From Streptomyces sp. WAC05374 (GTDB lineage: Bacteria; Actinomycetota; Actinomycetes; Streptomycetales; Streptomycetaceae): a stretch of 64,000 nucleotides of DNA. The translations under genes were made by a program, and so were the position numbers. The notes under the pieces are model-generated. The model did not search any database. It saw only the letters and a list, made by a program, of their open reading frames with translations, and was not told the DNA's origin. This document shows positions 32,678 through 41,128 of this stretch, piece by piece; the first letter of the stretch is position 1; each line of letters starts with the position of its first letter. Location: the NCBI RefSeq assembly GCF_004353505.1, contig NZ_SMNQ01000004.1, positions 310,001-374,000 of the forward strand, given 5' to 3'.

Positions 32678-34015
32678 GTGAAGGAAATCCTGGACGCGAT
32701 TCAGTCGTCGGACACCACGTCCGCGGACTTCGCCGCCCTGCCCCTCCCCGAGTCCTACCGCGCGGTGACCGTGCACAAGGACGAGGTCGAGATGTTCGCC
32801 GGTCTCACCACCCGGGAGAAGGACCCGCGCAAGTCGCTGCACGTCGACACCGTGCCCCTGCCCGAGCTCGGCCCGGGCGAGGCCCTGGTGGCCGTGATGG
32901 CGTCCTCGGTCAACTACAACTCCGTGTGGACGTCGATCTTCGAGCCGGTCTCGACCTTCTCCTTCCTGGAGCGGTACGGCAAGCTCTCCGAGCTCACCAA
33001 GCGCCACGACCTGCCGTACCACATCATCGGCTCCGACCTGGCGGGCGTCGTCCTGCGCACGGGTCCCGGCGTCAACGCCTGGCAGCCCGGCGACGAGGTC
33101 GTCGCGCACTGCCTGTCCGTCGAGCTCGAGTCGAGCGACGGCCACAACGACACGATGCTCGACCCCGAGCAGCGCATCTGGGGCTTCGAGACCAACTTCG
33201 GCGGCCTGGCCGAGATCGCCCTGGTCAAGTCCAACCAGCTCATGCCCAAGCCGGACCACCTGAGCTGGGAGGAGGCCGCGGCACCGGGCCTGGTGAACTC
33301 CACCGCCTACCGCCAGCTCGTCTCCCGCAACGGCGCCGGCATGAAGCAGGGCGACAACGTCCTCATCTGGGGCGCCTCCGGCGGCCTCGGCTCCTACGCG
33401 ACGCAGTTCGCACTGGCCGGCGGCGCCAACCCGATCTGTGTCGTCTCCAGCGAGCAGAAGGCGGACATCTGCCGGTCCATGGGCGCCGAGGCGATCATCG
33501 ACCGCAGCGCCGAGGGCTACAAGTTCTGGAAGGACGAGCGCACCCAGGACCCCAAGGAGTGGAAGCGCTTCGGAAAGCGCATCCGCGAGTTCACCGGCGG
33601 CGAGGACATCGACATCGTCTTCGAGCACCCCGGCCGGGAGACCTTCGGCGCCTCGGTCTACGTCACCCGCAAGGGCGGCACCATCACCACCTGCGCCTCC
33701 ACCTCGGGCTACATGCACGAGTACGACAACCGCTACCTGTGGATGTCGCTCAAGCGCATCATCGGCTCCCACTTCGCCAACTACCGCGAGGCCTGGGAGG
33801 CCAACCGCCTGATCGCCAAGGGCAAGATCCACCCCACCCTGTCCAAGGTGTACTCGCTGGACGACACCGGCCAGGCCGCGTACGACGTCCACCGCAACCT
33901 CCACCAGGGCAAGGTCGGCGTGTTGTGCCTGGCCCCCGGGGAGGGCCTGGGCGTGAAGAACCAGGAGATGCGCGACAAGCACATCGACGCCATCAACCGC
34001 TTCCGGAACATCTGA
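32678..34015 (+). CDS. ccr: Crotonyl-CoA carboxylase/reductase
   Basis: A 445-residue NADPH-dependent enzyme of the medium-chain reductase family, converting crotonyl-CoA plus CO2 to ethylmalonyl-CoA; it is the key step of the ethylmalonyl-CoA pathway and supplies extender units for polyketides. The NADPH-binding WGASGGLGSYATQFALAGG segment is near residues 231-249. The four CO2-pocket residues known from the Kitasatospora enzyme fall at the same numbers here: Asn81, Phe170, Glu171, His365. The GTG at 32678 follows GGAGG and gives that numbering. It is first in the operon; its stop shares a base with the ecm ATG (TGATG). Confidence 0.97.
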   Translation: MKEILDAIQSSDTTSADFAALPLPESYRAVTVHKDEVEMFAGLTTREKDPRKSLHVDTVPLPELGPGEALVAVMASSVNYNSVWTSIFEPVSTFSFLERYGKLSELTKRHDLPYHIIGSDLAGVVLRTGPGVNAWQPGDEVVAHCLSVELESSDGHNDTMLDPEQRIWGFETNFGGLAEIALVKSNQLMPKPDHLSWEEAAAPGLVNSTAYRQLVSRNGAGMKQGDNVLIWGASGGLGSYATQFALAGGANPICVVSSEQKADICRSMGAEAIIDRSAEGYKFWKDERTQDPKEWKRFGKRIREFTGGEDIDIVFEHPGRETFGASVYVTRKGGTITTCASTSGYMHEYDNRYLWMSLKRIIGSHFANYREAWEANRLIAKGKIHPTLSKVYSLDDTGQAAYDVHRNLHQGKVGVLCLAPGEGLGVKNQEMRDKHIDAINRFRNI

Positions 34016-36081
34016 TGACGGAACGTCCGACGGCGGAACGTCCGGCCGTGGAGCGTCCGGCGGCCGAGCGGAAGAAGGACCGCCCCTGGCTCATGCGGAC
34101 GTACGCCGGCCACTCCACGGCCGAGGCGTCCAACGAGCTGTACCGCCGCAACCTCGCCAAGGGCCAGACCGGCCTGTCGGTCGCGTTCGACCTCCCGACG
34201 CAGACCGGCTACGACCCCGACCACATCCTCGCCCGCGGCGAGGTCGGCCGGGTCGGGGTCCCGGTCTCCCACCTCGGTGACATGCGCCGACTGTTCCAGG
34301 ACATCCCCCTGGAGCAGATGAACACGTCCATGACCATCAACGCCACCGCCATGTGGCTGCTGGCGCTGTACCAGGTCGTGGCCGAGGAGCAGGGCGCGGA
34401 CATCGGCAAGCTCCAGGGGACGACGCAGAACGACATCGTCAAGGAGTACCTGTCGCGCGGGACGCACGTCTTCCCGCCCGGTCCGTCGCTGCGGCTGACC
34501 ACCGACATGATCACCTACACGGTGAACCACATCCCCAAGTGGAACCCGATCAACATCTGCAGCTACCACCTGCAGGAGGCGGGTGCCACCCCGGTCCAGG
34601 AGATCTCGTACGCCATGTCCACGGCCATCGCCGTCCTGGACGCGGTGTTCGACTCCGGCCAGGTCCCGGCGGACCGCCGGGGGGATGTGGTCGCCCGGAT
34701 CTCCTTCTTCGTGAACGCGGGCGTCCGCTTCGTCGAGGAGATGTGCAAGATGCGCGCCTTCGGCCGCATCTGGGACAAGATCACTCGGGAGCGGTACGGG
34801 ATCGAGGACCCCAAGCACCGCCGCTTCCGCTACGGCGTGCAGGTCAACTCCCTCGGCCTGACCGAGGCGCAGCCGGAGAACAACGTCCAGCGCATCGTGC
34901 TGGAGATGCTGGCCGTGACGCTGTCGAAGGACGCACGCGCGCGTGCCGTCCAGCTCCCGGCCTGGAACGAGGCGCTGGGCCTGCCCCGGCCCTGGGACCA
35001 GCAGTGGAGCCTGCGCATCCAGCAGGTCCTGGCGCACGAGAGCGACCTGCTGGAGTACGAGGACATCTTCGCGGGCTCGCACGTCATCGAGGCCAAGGTG
35101 GACGCCCTGGTCGAGGAGTGCCTGGCGGAGATCGACCGCATCCAGGAGATGGGCGGCGCGATGGCGGCCGTCGAGTCCGGCTACCTCAAGTCGCAGCTCG
35201 TGTCCTCGCACGCCGAGCGGCGGGCCCGGATCGAGGCCGGCGAGGAGAAGATCGTCGGCGTCAACTGCTTCGAGTCGACCGAGCCCAACCCGCTGACCGC
35301 GGACCTGGACACCGCGATCATGACGGTGGACCCGGCCAACGAGGCACGGGTGGTCGCGGGGCTCCACGAGTGGCGCGACAACCGTGACGAGACCCGCGCC
35401 CAGGAGGCGCTGGCCCGCCTCAAGGCCACCGCCGCCGGGGACGCCAACCTGTTCGAGGCCACCCTGGAGTGCGCCCGGGCGGGCGTCACCACCGGCGAGT
35501 GGTCGTGGGCGCTGCGGGACGTGTTCGGCGAGTTCCGGGCGCCGACGGGTGTGTCGTCCGCACCGGTGGCGATCGCCGCCGAGGCGGGCACCCCACTGGC
35601 CGCCGTGCGCGAGAAGGTGGCGCGGACGGCCGACGAGCTGGGCGCCGGGCGGCTGCGGCTGCTGGTCGGCAAGCCGGGCCTGGACGGTCACTCCAACGGC
35701 GCCGAGCAGATCGCCGTACGCGCGCGTGACGCTGGTTTCGAGGTGGTCTACCAGGGCATCCGGCTGACCCCCGAGCAGATCGTGAACGCCGCGCTCGCGG
35801 AGGACGTGCACTGCGTGGGGCTGTCGATCCTGTCGGGGTCGCACGCCGAGCTGGTGCCGGACGTGCTGGCCCGGCTGCGCGCGGCCGGCGCCGCCGACAT
35901 TCCGGTCATCGTCGGCGGAATCATCCCGAGCGCCGACGCCGCCGAACTGAAGCGGGCCGGAGTGGCCGCCGTCTTCACGCCGAAGGACTTCGGCATCACG
36001 GAGATCATCGGCCGTATCGTCGACGAGATCCGTACAGCCAACAAGCTCAACCACCTCGAAAGCACGGAGGTCCCCGCATGA
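34015..36081 (+). CDS. ecm: Ethylmalonyl-CoA mutase (MeaA-type, B12-dependent)
   Basis: A 688-residue adenosylcobalamin enzyme that rearranges ethylmalonyl-CoA to methylsuccinyl-CoA. The N-terminal substrate barrel has LMRTYAGHSTAEASNELYRR, VAFDLPTQTGYDPDH and TINATAMWLLALY. The C-terminal B12 domain (from about residue 540) has the DxHxxG lower-ligand motif in GLDGHSNGAEQ. Single-chain architecture and position directly after ccr distinguish it from methylmalonyl-CoA mutase. It overlaps ccr by one base and the next gene by four (ATGA). A short ERP-rich repeat (ERPTAERPAVERPAAER) forms the N-terminus. Confidence 0.96.
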   Translation: MTERPTAERPAVERPAAERKKDRPWLMRTYAGHSTAEASNELYRRNLAKGQTGLSVAFDLPTQTGYDPDHILARGEVGRVGVPVSHLGDMRRLFQDIPLEQMNTSMTINATAMWLLALYQVVAEEQGADIGKLQGTTQNDIVKEYLSRGTHVFPPGPSLRLTTDMITYTVNHIPKWNPINICSYHLQEAGATPVQEISYAMSTAIAVLDAVFDSGQVPADRRGDVVARISFFVNAGVRFVEEMCKMRAFGRIWDKITRERYGIEDPKHRRFRYGVQVNSLGLTEAQPENNVQRIVLEMLAVTLSKDARARAVQLPAWNEALGLPRPWDQQWSLRIQQVLAHESDLLEYEDIFAGSHVIEAKVDALVEECLAEIDRIQEMGGAMAAVESGYLKSQLVSSHAERRARIEAGEEKIVGVNCFESTEPNPLTADLDTAIMTVDPANEARVVAGLHEWRDNRDETRAQEALARLKATAAGDANLFEATLECARAGVTTGEWSWALRDVFGEFRAPTGVSSAPVAIAAEAGTPLAAVREKVARTADELGAGRLRLLVGKPGLDGHSNGAEQIAVRARDAGFEVVYQGIRLTPEQIVNAALAEDVHCVGLSILSGSHAELVPDVLARLRAAGAADIPVIVGGIIPSADAAELKRAGVAAVFTPKDFGITEIIGRIVDEIRTANKLNHLESTEVPA

Positions 36082-37040
36082 CGACCGTCAACCGTCTCCG
36101 CCCGCGCCGTTCCTGCCTGGCGGTCCCCGGCTCCAACCCGCGGTTCCTGGAGAAGGCCCAGGGCCTGCCCGCGGACCAGGTCTTCCTCGACCTGGAGGAC
36201 GCGTGCGCGCCGCTGGCCAAGCCGGAGGCCCGGCACACCATCGTCAAGTTCCTCAACGAGGGTGACTGGACGGGCAAGACCAGGGTCGTGCGGGTCAACG
36301 ACTGGACGACGGAGTGGACCTACCGCGACGTCGTCACCGTCGTCGAGGGCGCGGGTCCGAACCTGGACTGCATCATGCTGCCGAAGGTCCAGAACGCCGA
36401 GCAGGTCGTGGCGCTGGACCTGCTGCTGACGCAGATCGAGAAGACGATGGGCTTCGAGGTCGGCCGCATCGGCATCGAGGCGCAGATCGAGAACGCCCAG
36501 GGCCTCAACAACGTCAACGCGATCGCCCAGGCCTCGCCGCGCATCGAGACGATCATCTTCGGCCCGGCGGACTTCATGGCCTCCATCAACATGAAGTCGC
36601 TGGTCGTCGGCGAGCAGCCGCCCGGCTACCCGGCCGACGCGTACCACTACATCCTGATGAAGATCCTCATGGCGGCGCGCGCCAACGACCTCCAGGCGAT
36701 CGACGGCCCGTACCTCCAGATCAAGAACGTGGACGGCTTCCGCGCGGTGGCCGGCCGCGCGGCCGCGCTCGGCTTCGACGGCAAGTGGGTGCTGCACCCG
36801 GGCCAGGTCGACGCCGCCAACGAGGTCTTCTCGCCCTCGCAGGAGGACTTCGACCACGCCGAGCTGATCCTGGACGCGTACGAGTACTACACGTCCGAGG
36901 CGGGCGGCAAGAAGGGCTCGGCGATGCTCGGCGACGAGATGATCGACGAGGCCAGCCGCAAGATGGCCCTGGTCATCTCCGGCAAGGGCCGCGCCGCCGG
37001 CATGACCCGTACCTCGAAGTTCGAAGCCCCGGAGGCCTGA
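36078..37040 (+). CDS. mcl: CoA ester lyase (L-malyl/beta-methylmalyl-CoA lyase type)
   Basis: A 320-residue CitE/HpcH-like aldolase. In this pathway it cleaves beta-methylmalyl-CoA to glyoxylate and propionyl-CoA (and malyl-CoA to acetyl-CoA and glyoxylate). Motifs are SCLAVPGSNPRFLEKAQG, the metal-binding FLDLEDACAP and IGIEAQIENAQG glutamates, and IIFGPADFMAS. The start overlaps ecm as ATGA. Co-transcription with ecm, mch and mcd supports the assignment over citrate lyase. Confidence 0.93.
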   Translation: MTTVNRLRPRRSCLAVPGSNPRFLEKAQGLPADQVFLDLEDACAPLAKPEARHTIVKFLNEGDWTGKTRVVRVNDWTTEWTYRDVVTVVEGAGPNLDCIMLPKVQNAEQVVALDLLLTQIEKTMGFEVGRIGIEAQIENAQGLNNVNAIAQASPRIETIIFGPADFMASINMKSLVVGEQPPGYPADAYHYILMKILMAARANDLQAIDGPYLQIKNVDGFRAVAGRAAALGFDGKWVLHPGQVDAANEVFSPSQEDFDHAELILDAYEYYTSEAGGKKGSAMLGDEMIDEASRKMALVISGKGRAAGMTRTSKFEAPEA

Positions 37041-37045
37041 GCACC

Positions 37046-37558
37046 ATGCAGTTCGGACGCACCTATGAGGAGTTCGAGGTCGGCGCGGTCTACAAGCACT
37101 GGCCCGGGAAGACGGTCACCGAGTACGACGACCACCTCTTCTGTCTGCTCACCATGAACCACCACCCCCTCCACATGGACACCAACTATGCGGAGAAGAC
37201 GACGGACTTCGGGAAGAACGTCGTCGTGGGCAACTACATCTACTCGCTGCTGCTGGGCATGTCCGTGCCGGACGTCTCCGGCAAGGCGATCGCCAACCTG
37301 GAGATCGAGTCGCTGCGGCACGTGGCGCCGACCTTCCACGGCGACACCATCTACGGCGAGACCACCGTCCTCGACAAGACTCCGTCGAAGTCGAAGAGCG
37401 ACCGCGGGATCGTGTACGTCGAGACCAAGGGCTACAAGCAGGACGGCACCCTGGTCTGCGTGTTCCGCCGCAAGGTGATGGTCCCCACCGAGACGTACAT
37501 CAAGGAGCGCGGCGGCGAGCAGCCCGGCCGCCCGGAACTGAAGGCGCAGGAGAAGTAG
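37046..37558 (+). CDS. mch: MaoC-family hydratase (mesaconyl-CoA hydratase)
   Basis: A 170-residue hot-dog-fold hydratase. In the ethylmalonyl-CoA pathway it hydrates mesaconyl-C1-CoA to beta-methylmalyl-CoA. The family motif is MNHHPLHMDTNYAEKT with the catalytic Asp/His pair, then VVVGNYIYSLLLGMSV and a C-terminal VYVETKGYKQDGTLV strand pair. It starts 5 bases after the mcl stop, with GGAGG overlapping the mcl end, and ends 2 bases before the next start. It is shorter than proteobacterial Mch, which has a duplicated domain. Confidence 0.9.
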   Translation: MQFGRTYEEFEVGAVYKHWPGKTVTEYDDHLFCLLTMNHHPLHMDTNYAEKTTDFGKNVVVGNYIYSLLLGMSVPDVSGKAIANLEIESLRHVAPTFHGDTIYGETTVLDKTPSKSKSDRGIVYVETKGYKQDGTLVCVFRRKVMVPTETYIKERGGEQPGRPELKAQEK

Positions 37559-37560
37559 CC

Positions 37561-38766
37561 ATGGCCCGACTCGCGCAGACCCACGGTCTGACCGACGTCC
37601 AGCAGGAGATCCTGTCCACGGTCCGGGACTTCGTGGACAAGGAGATCATTCCGGTCGCGACGGAGCTGGAGCACCGTGACGAGTACCCGCAGGAGATCGT
37701 CGACGGGCTCAAGGAGCTGGGTGTCTTCGGGCTGATGATCCCGGAGGAGTACGGGGGTCTGGGCGAGTCCCTCCTCACGTACGCGCTGTGCGTGGAGGAG
37801 ATCGCGCGCGGCTGGATGTCGGTCTCCGGCATCATCAACACCCACTTCATCGTCGCGTACATGCTCAAGCAGCACGGCACGCAGGAGCAGAAGGACACCT
37901 TCCTGCCCCGGATGGCGGCCGGCGAGGTGCGCGGCGCGTTCTCGATGTCGGAGCCGGCCCTCGGGTCGGATGTGTCGGCCATCACGTCCAAGGCGGTCAA
38001 GGACGGCGACGAGTACGTCCTGAACGGCCAGAAGATGTGGCTGACGAACGGCGGCACGTCAACGCTCGTCGCCGTTCTCGTCCGAAGTGACGAAGGACAC
38101 CCCGAGGGCAGCGCGCCCCACAAGTCGATGACGACCTTCCTGGTCGAGAAGGAGCCCGGCTTCGGAGAGGTCCGGCCCGGCCTGACCATCCCCGGGAAGA
38201 TCGACAAGATGGGTTACAAGGGGGTCGACACCACCGAACTCATCATGGACGGACTGCGCATTCCGGCCAATCGTGTCCTCGGCGGGGTCACCGGCCGAGG
38301 GTTTTACCAAATGATGGACGGCGTCGAGGTCGGCCGCGTGAACGTAGCGGCACGTGGTTGCGGCGTGGCACAGCGTGCGTTCGAGCTGGGCATCTCGTAT
38401 GCCCAGCAACGCCACACTTTCGGCAAGCCGATCGCCCAGCACCAGGCGATCCAGTTCAAGCTGGCCGAAATGGCTACCAAGGTCGAGGCCGCTCATGCCA
38501 TGATGGTGAACGCAGCACGCAAAAAGGACTCCGGGGAGCGAAACGACCTCGAAGCAGGGATGGCGAAGTACCTCGCGTCCGAATACTGCAAGGAGGTCGT
38601 CGAGGACGCCTTCCGTATCCATGGCGGCTACGGGTTCTCGAAGGAGTACGAGATCGAGCGTCTCTACCGGGAGGCACCCATGCTGCTCATCGGCGAAGGT
38701 ACCGCCGAGATCCAGAAAATGATCATTGGGCGTCGGTTGCTCGAGGAGTACCGATTCCAGGGGTGA
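37561..38766 (+). CDS. mcd: Acyl-CoA dehydrogenase (methylsuccinyl-CoA dehydrogenase)
   Basis: A 401-residue FAD-dependent acyl-CoA dehydrogenase that in this operon should oxidise methylsuccinyl-CoA to mesaconyl-CoA. Features are the FAD/substrate region AFSMSEPALGSDVSA, KMWLTNGGTS, the QRHTFGKPIAQHQAIQFKLA helix, and the C-terminal EDAFRIHGGYGFSKEYEIER where the catalytic Glu region lies. Methylsuccinyl-CoA enzymes are often longer (about 550) in proteobacteria; actinobacterial ones have this shorter form. From about 38070 onward the codon choice becomes noticeably less GC3-biased (ttt, caa, aat, tat appear) than in the first half. Confidence 0.9.
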   Translation: MARLAQTHGLTDVQQEILSTVRDFVDKEIIPVATELEHRDEYPQEIVDGLKELGVFGLMIPEEYGGLGESLLTYALCVEEIARGWMSVSGIINTHFIVAYMLKQHGTQEQKDTFLPRMAAGEVRGAFSMSEPALGSDVSAITSKAVKDGDEYVLNGQKMWLTNGGTSTLVAVLVRSDEGHPEGSAPHKSMTTFLVEKEPGFGEVRPGLTIPGKIDKMGYKGVDTTELIMDGLRIPANRVLGGVTGRGFYQMMDGVEVGRVNVAARGCGVAQRAFELGISYAQQRHTFGKPIAQHQAIQFKLAEMATKVEAAHAMMVNAARKKDSGERNDLEAGMAKYLASEYCKEVVEDAFRIHGGYGFSKEYEIERLYREAPMLLIGEGTAEIQKMIIGRRLLEEYRFQG

Positions 38767-38777
38767 TTGTCGCTTTT

Positions 38778-38835
38778 GAGTCGGTTCGGCCGCGAAGAAG
38801 ATCACACCCTGTCATCGTCTTCCGGCCGCCGACTC
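38778..38835. other. Large stem-loop between mcd and psd
   Basis: GAGTCGG, CGGCCG and GAAGA (38778-38798, separated by a TT and a single C) pair with TCTTC, CGGCCG and CCGACTC (38818-38835): 18 pairs with small bulges and a loop of about 19 bases. It starts 12 bases after the mcd stop. It may end the ethylmalonyl-CoA operon message or attenuate read-through into psd. Confidence 0.6.
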
Positions 38836-38934
38836 GGCTTCTGGCTTGCCCAGTTGCCGCCCGCAACCGATAGCATCGCCGAAAAGCCGCCGTCCCCCGC
38901 ATCCGCGCGGCATCATCCGCTACGAAGGTCATCC

Positions 38935-39591
38935 ATGCCCCACAGCCAAACCTCTGCACCTCGCGACAGCCTCCTTGGCGTACGTATCGCTCGCGGAGCA
39001 TCGCCGTGGCTTCTGCCGACCGTCGCCACCGCCGCACTCAGTCTTGCCCGCTCGCGCCGTTCCAAGCGCGCAGCGGCCATCGCTGTGCCCACCACCGCTC
39101 TGGCGGCGGGCATGCTGTGGTTCTTCCGCGACCCCGAGCGCGAGATCGCGCAGGGCAGGGTCATCTCGCCCGCCGACGGTGTGGTGCAGAGCATCATGCC
39201 GTGGAAGGACGGTCGCACCCGGGTCGCCATCTTCATGAGCCCGCTGAACGTCCACGTCAACCGCGCCCCGCTCGCGGGCACGGTGACGTCCGTCGAGCAC
39301 GTGCCGGGCGGTTTCGTGCCGGCGTTCAACAAGGAGAGCGAGAACAACGAGCGCGTTGTCTGGCACTTCGACACCGAGCTCGGCGACATCGAGATGGTGC
39401 AGATCGCGGGTGCGGTCGCCCGCCGCATCGTGCCGTACATCCCCCAGGGGACCAAGGTCGAGCAGGGCGAGCGCATCGGTCTGATCCGCTTCGGATCGCG
39501 CGTTGACATCTACCTTCCGGAAGGTGTCGACGTCGCTGTCGAGGTCGGTCAGACCACGACCGCGGGGGTGACTCGAATTGACCGTGATTGA
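38935..39591 (+). CDS. psd: Phosphatidylserine decarboxylase
   Basis: A 218-residue pyruvoyl-dependent decarboxylase (short bacterial type II form) that makes phosphatidylethanolamine from phosphatidylserine at the membrane. Motifs are WFFRDPEREI, VISPADGVVQSI, IFMSPLNVHVNRAP and the self-cleavage site near the C-terminus, IRFGSRVDIYLP, where the serine becomes the pyruvoyl group. A membrane-associated hydrophobic segment lies at residues about 28-65. The ATG at 38935 follows GAAGG. The stop overlaps pssA. Confidence 0.94.
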   Translation: MPHSQTSAPRDSLLGVRIARGASPWLLPTVATAALSLARSRRSKRAAAIAVPTTALAAGMLWFFRDPEREIAQGRVISPADGVVQSIMPWKDGRTRVAIFMSPLNVHVNRAPLAGTVTSVEHVPGGFVPAFNKESENNERVVWHFDTELGDIEMVQIAGAVARRIVPYIPQGTKVEQGERIGLIRFGSRVDIYLPEGVDVAVEVGQTTTAGVTRIDRD

Positions 39592-40450
39592 TCCCGACAC
39601 ACGGGCCGCCGACTGGGTCGCCGACGCCGAGGCGGACATCGCCGAGGAAGCCGAGGAGATGCCGCTGTCGCTGCGTCTCTCAATAGCGGACACCCTCACG
39701 CTGGGCAACGCCACCTGCGGCTTCATGGCGGTGTACTTCACCACCACCGGCATCCTGATCCCGCACCTCACGGGGAGTGACGAGACCGGCATGGCGCGGC
39801 ACTCCGCCGCGACCGCCGTGATCCTGATGCTCTGCGCGGCCGTGTTCGACCTCTTCGACGGGCTCGTGGCGCGCAAGCTGCGCAGCTCGCCGATGGGAGC
39901 CGAGCTCGACAACCTGTCGGACCTGATCAGCTTCGGTCTGGCCCCGGCCTACTTCGTGCTCGTGTACGGGATGGTCGCGGACGACGCGCACCAGCGGGTC
40001 TCCGCGGTGGCGGCGATCGTGGTGCTGCTGGCGGTGGTGCTGCGGCTGGCCAGATTCAGTTGCGTGACCATGAAGGACGGCATGTTCCAGGGCATGCCGT
40101 CCCCCTTCGGCGCGCTGACGGTCGTCTCGATCGTGCTGCTGGAGCTGCCGTTCATCCCGACGCTGCTGGCGATCATCGGTACGGCGTGGCTGATGGTGAG
40201 CCGGGTCGAGTACCCCAAGCCGCGGGGTGTCCTCGCGGTGGCGATGCTGAGCTGGATCGTCGGCGCGATGGGGCTGCTGGCGGCCTGGGCGTTCGACGCC
40301 CCGGGCGGCCAGCTCCTGCTCCAGACGGGCTGCGCGCTCCAGGTGGTGCTGGGCGCCGTGATCCCCCTCTTCGCGACGGCCCGGCGCGTGAACACCTTCC
40401 GTGACAACCGGCGCGAGAGCCGGGAGGCGCGGGCGGCACAGCTCCCGTAG
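39578..40450 (+). CDS. pssA: CDP-diacylglycerol-serine O-phosphatidyltransferase
   Basis: A 290-residue integral membrane enzyme making phosphatidylserine from CDP-diacylglycerol and serine, feeding Psd. The CDP-alcohol phosphotransferase signature D-G-x2-A-R-x8-G-x3-D-x3-D is seen in FDGLVARKLRSS...GAELDNLSD (residues about 90-113). Several hydrophobic helices follow. The start is probably a TTG at 39578, overlapping psd by 14 bases; a GTG at 39584 is the alternative. With psd it forms a compact phospholipid operon. Confidence 0.94.
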   Translation: MTVIDPDTRAADWVADAEADIAEEAEEMPLSLRLSIADTLTLGNATCGFMAVYFTTTGILIPHLTGSDETGMARHSAATAVILMLCAAVFDLFDGLVARKLRSSPMGAELDNLSDLISFGLAPAYFVLVYGMVADDAHQRVSAVAAIVVLLAVVLRLARFSCVTMKDGMFQGMPSPFGALTVVSIVLLELPFIPTLLAIIGTAWLMVSRVEYPKPRGVLAVAMLSWIVGAMGLLAAWAFDAPGGQLLLQTGCALQVVLGAVIPLFATARRVNTFRDNRRESREARAAQLP

Positions 40451-40476
40451 CCGCACGGCAGGGACATGGATGAGGT

Positions 40477-40513
40477 AAGGGCCCGGGTGCTTCGGGGAAG
40501 CGCCCGGGCCCTT
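40477..40513. terminator. Bidirectional terminator after pssA
   Basis: AAGGGCCCGGGTGCTT pairs with AAGCGCCCGGGCCCTT (16 bp with one G-U) around a CGGGG loop. It sits between the convergent pssA and acetyltransferase genes; A-run and T-run on each side make it work in both directions. Confidence 0.88.
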
Positions 40514-40521
40514 CCGCGTCC

Positions 40522-41073
40522 TCAGCCCCGGGTCAGCCGCTTGTAGTAGTACGTCGTCGGGTGCGGGGTGCCGGACGGGTCGAGGGCGTAGTCCGGGATC
40601 GTCCCGGCGCGCGTCCAGCCCGCCTTGCGGTACAGGCCCTCCGCGGCGCTGCCGGTCTCGGTGTCCAGCACCAGCAGCGTGAGGCCCTCCTCCCTCGCCC
40701 CCGCCTCGGCCGCCGCGAGCAGCCGGGAGCCCAGCCCCCGGCCGCGGGCGTCGCGGTGGACCAGCAGCTTGGCGATGTCGCCGCGGTGCGGCTGGTTCGG
40801 CATGCTCGCGCGGACGAGGGTGATCACGCCCGAGAGGGCTCCGCCGGGCCCGTACGCCGCCCAGACGCTCCGCACGCCCTCGGTGGCCTGCCGGGCCACG
40901 CCGCGCCACCAGGCGGCCGCCTCGGCGTGGCCGAGCGGGGCCAGGAAGCCGACGGAGGCACCGCCGTCGACGGCGTCCCGCAGCAACAGGGCGAGCCCCT
41001 CGGCCGCCCGGTCGTGGACCTGCTGGGCGGTGAGGGGCTCGATCCGGTACTCGGTGCGAAGGTCGTCGCTCAT
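40522..41073 (-). CDS. GNAT family N-acetyltransferase
   Basis: A 183-residue acetyltransferase. The acetyl-CoA motif is LLVHRDARGRGLGSRLLAAA (V..R.RGxG), preceded by a strand ALSGVITLVRASMPNQPHRG and followed by LLVLDTETGSAAEGLYRKAG and a Tyr-rich TTYYYKRL end. This pattern is common in Streptomyces GNATs of unknown substrate. It converges on pssA with a shared terminator. Confidence 0.88.
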   Translation of the reverse strand: MSDDLRTEYRIEPLTAQQVHDRAAEGLALLLRDAVDGGASVGFLAPLGHAEAAAWWRGVARQATEGVRSVWAAYGPGGALSGVITLVRASMPNQPHRGDIAKLLVHRDARGRGLGSRLLAAAEAGAREEGLTLLVLDTETGSAAEGLYRKAGWTRAGTIPDYALDPSGTPHPTTYYYKRLTRG

Positions 41074-41128
41074 GATCAGAGCTTCACACGGCGGCGTTTC
41101 GCCGGTATGACGGGGTCATCCCTTCCGC

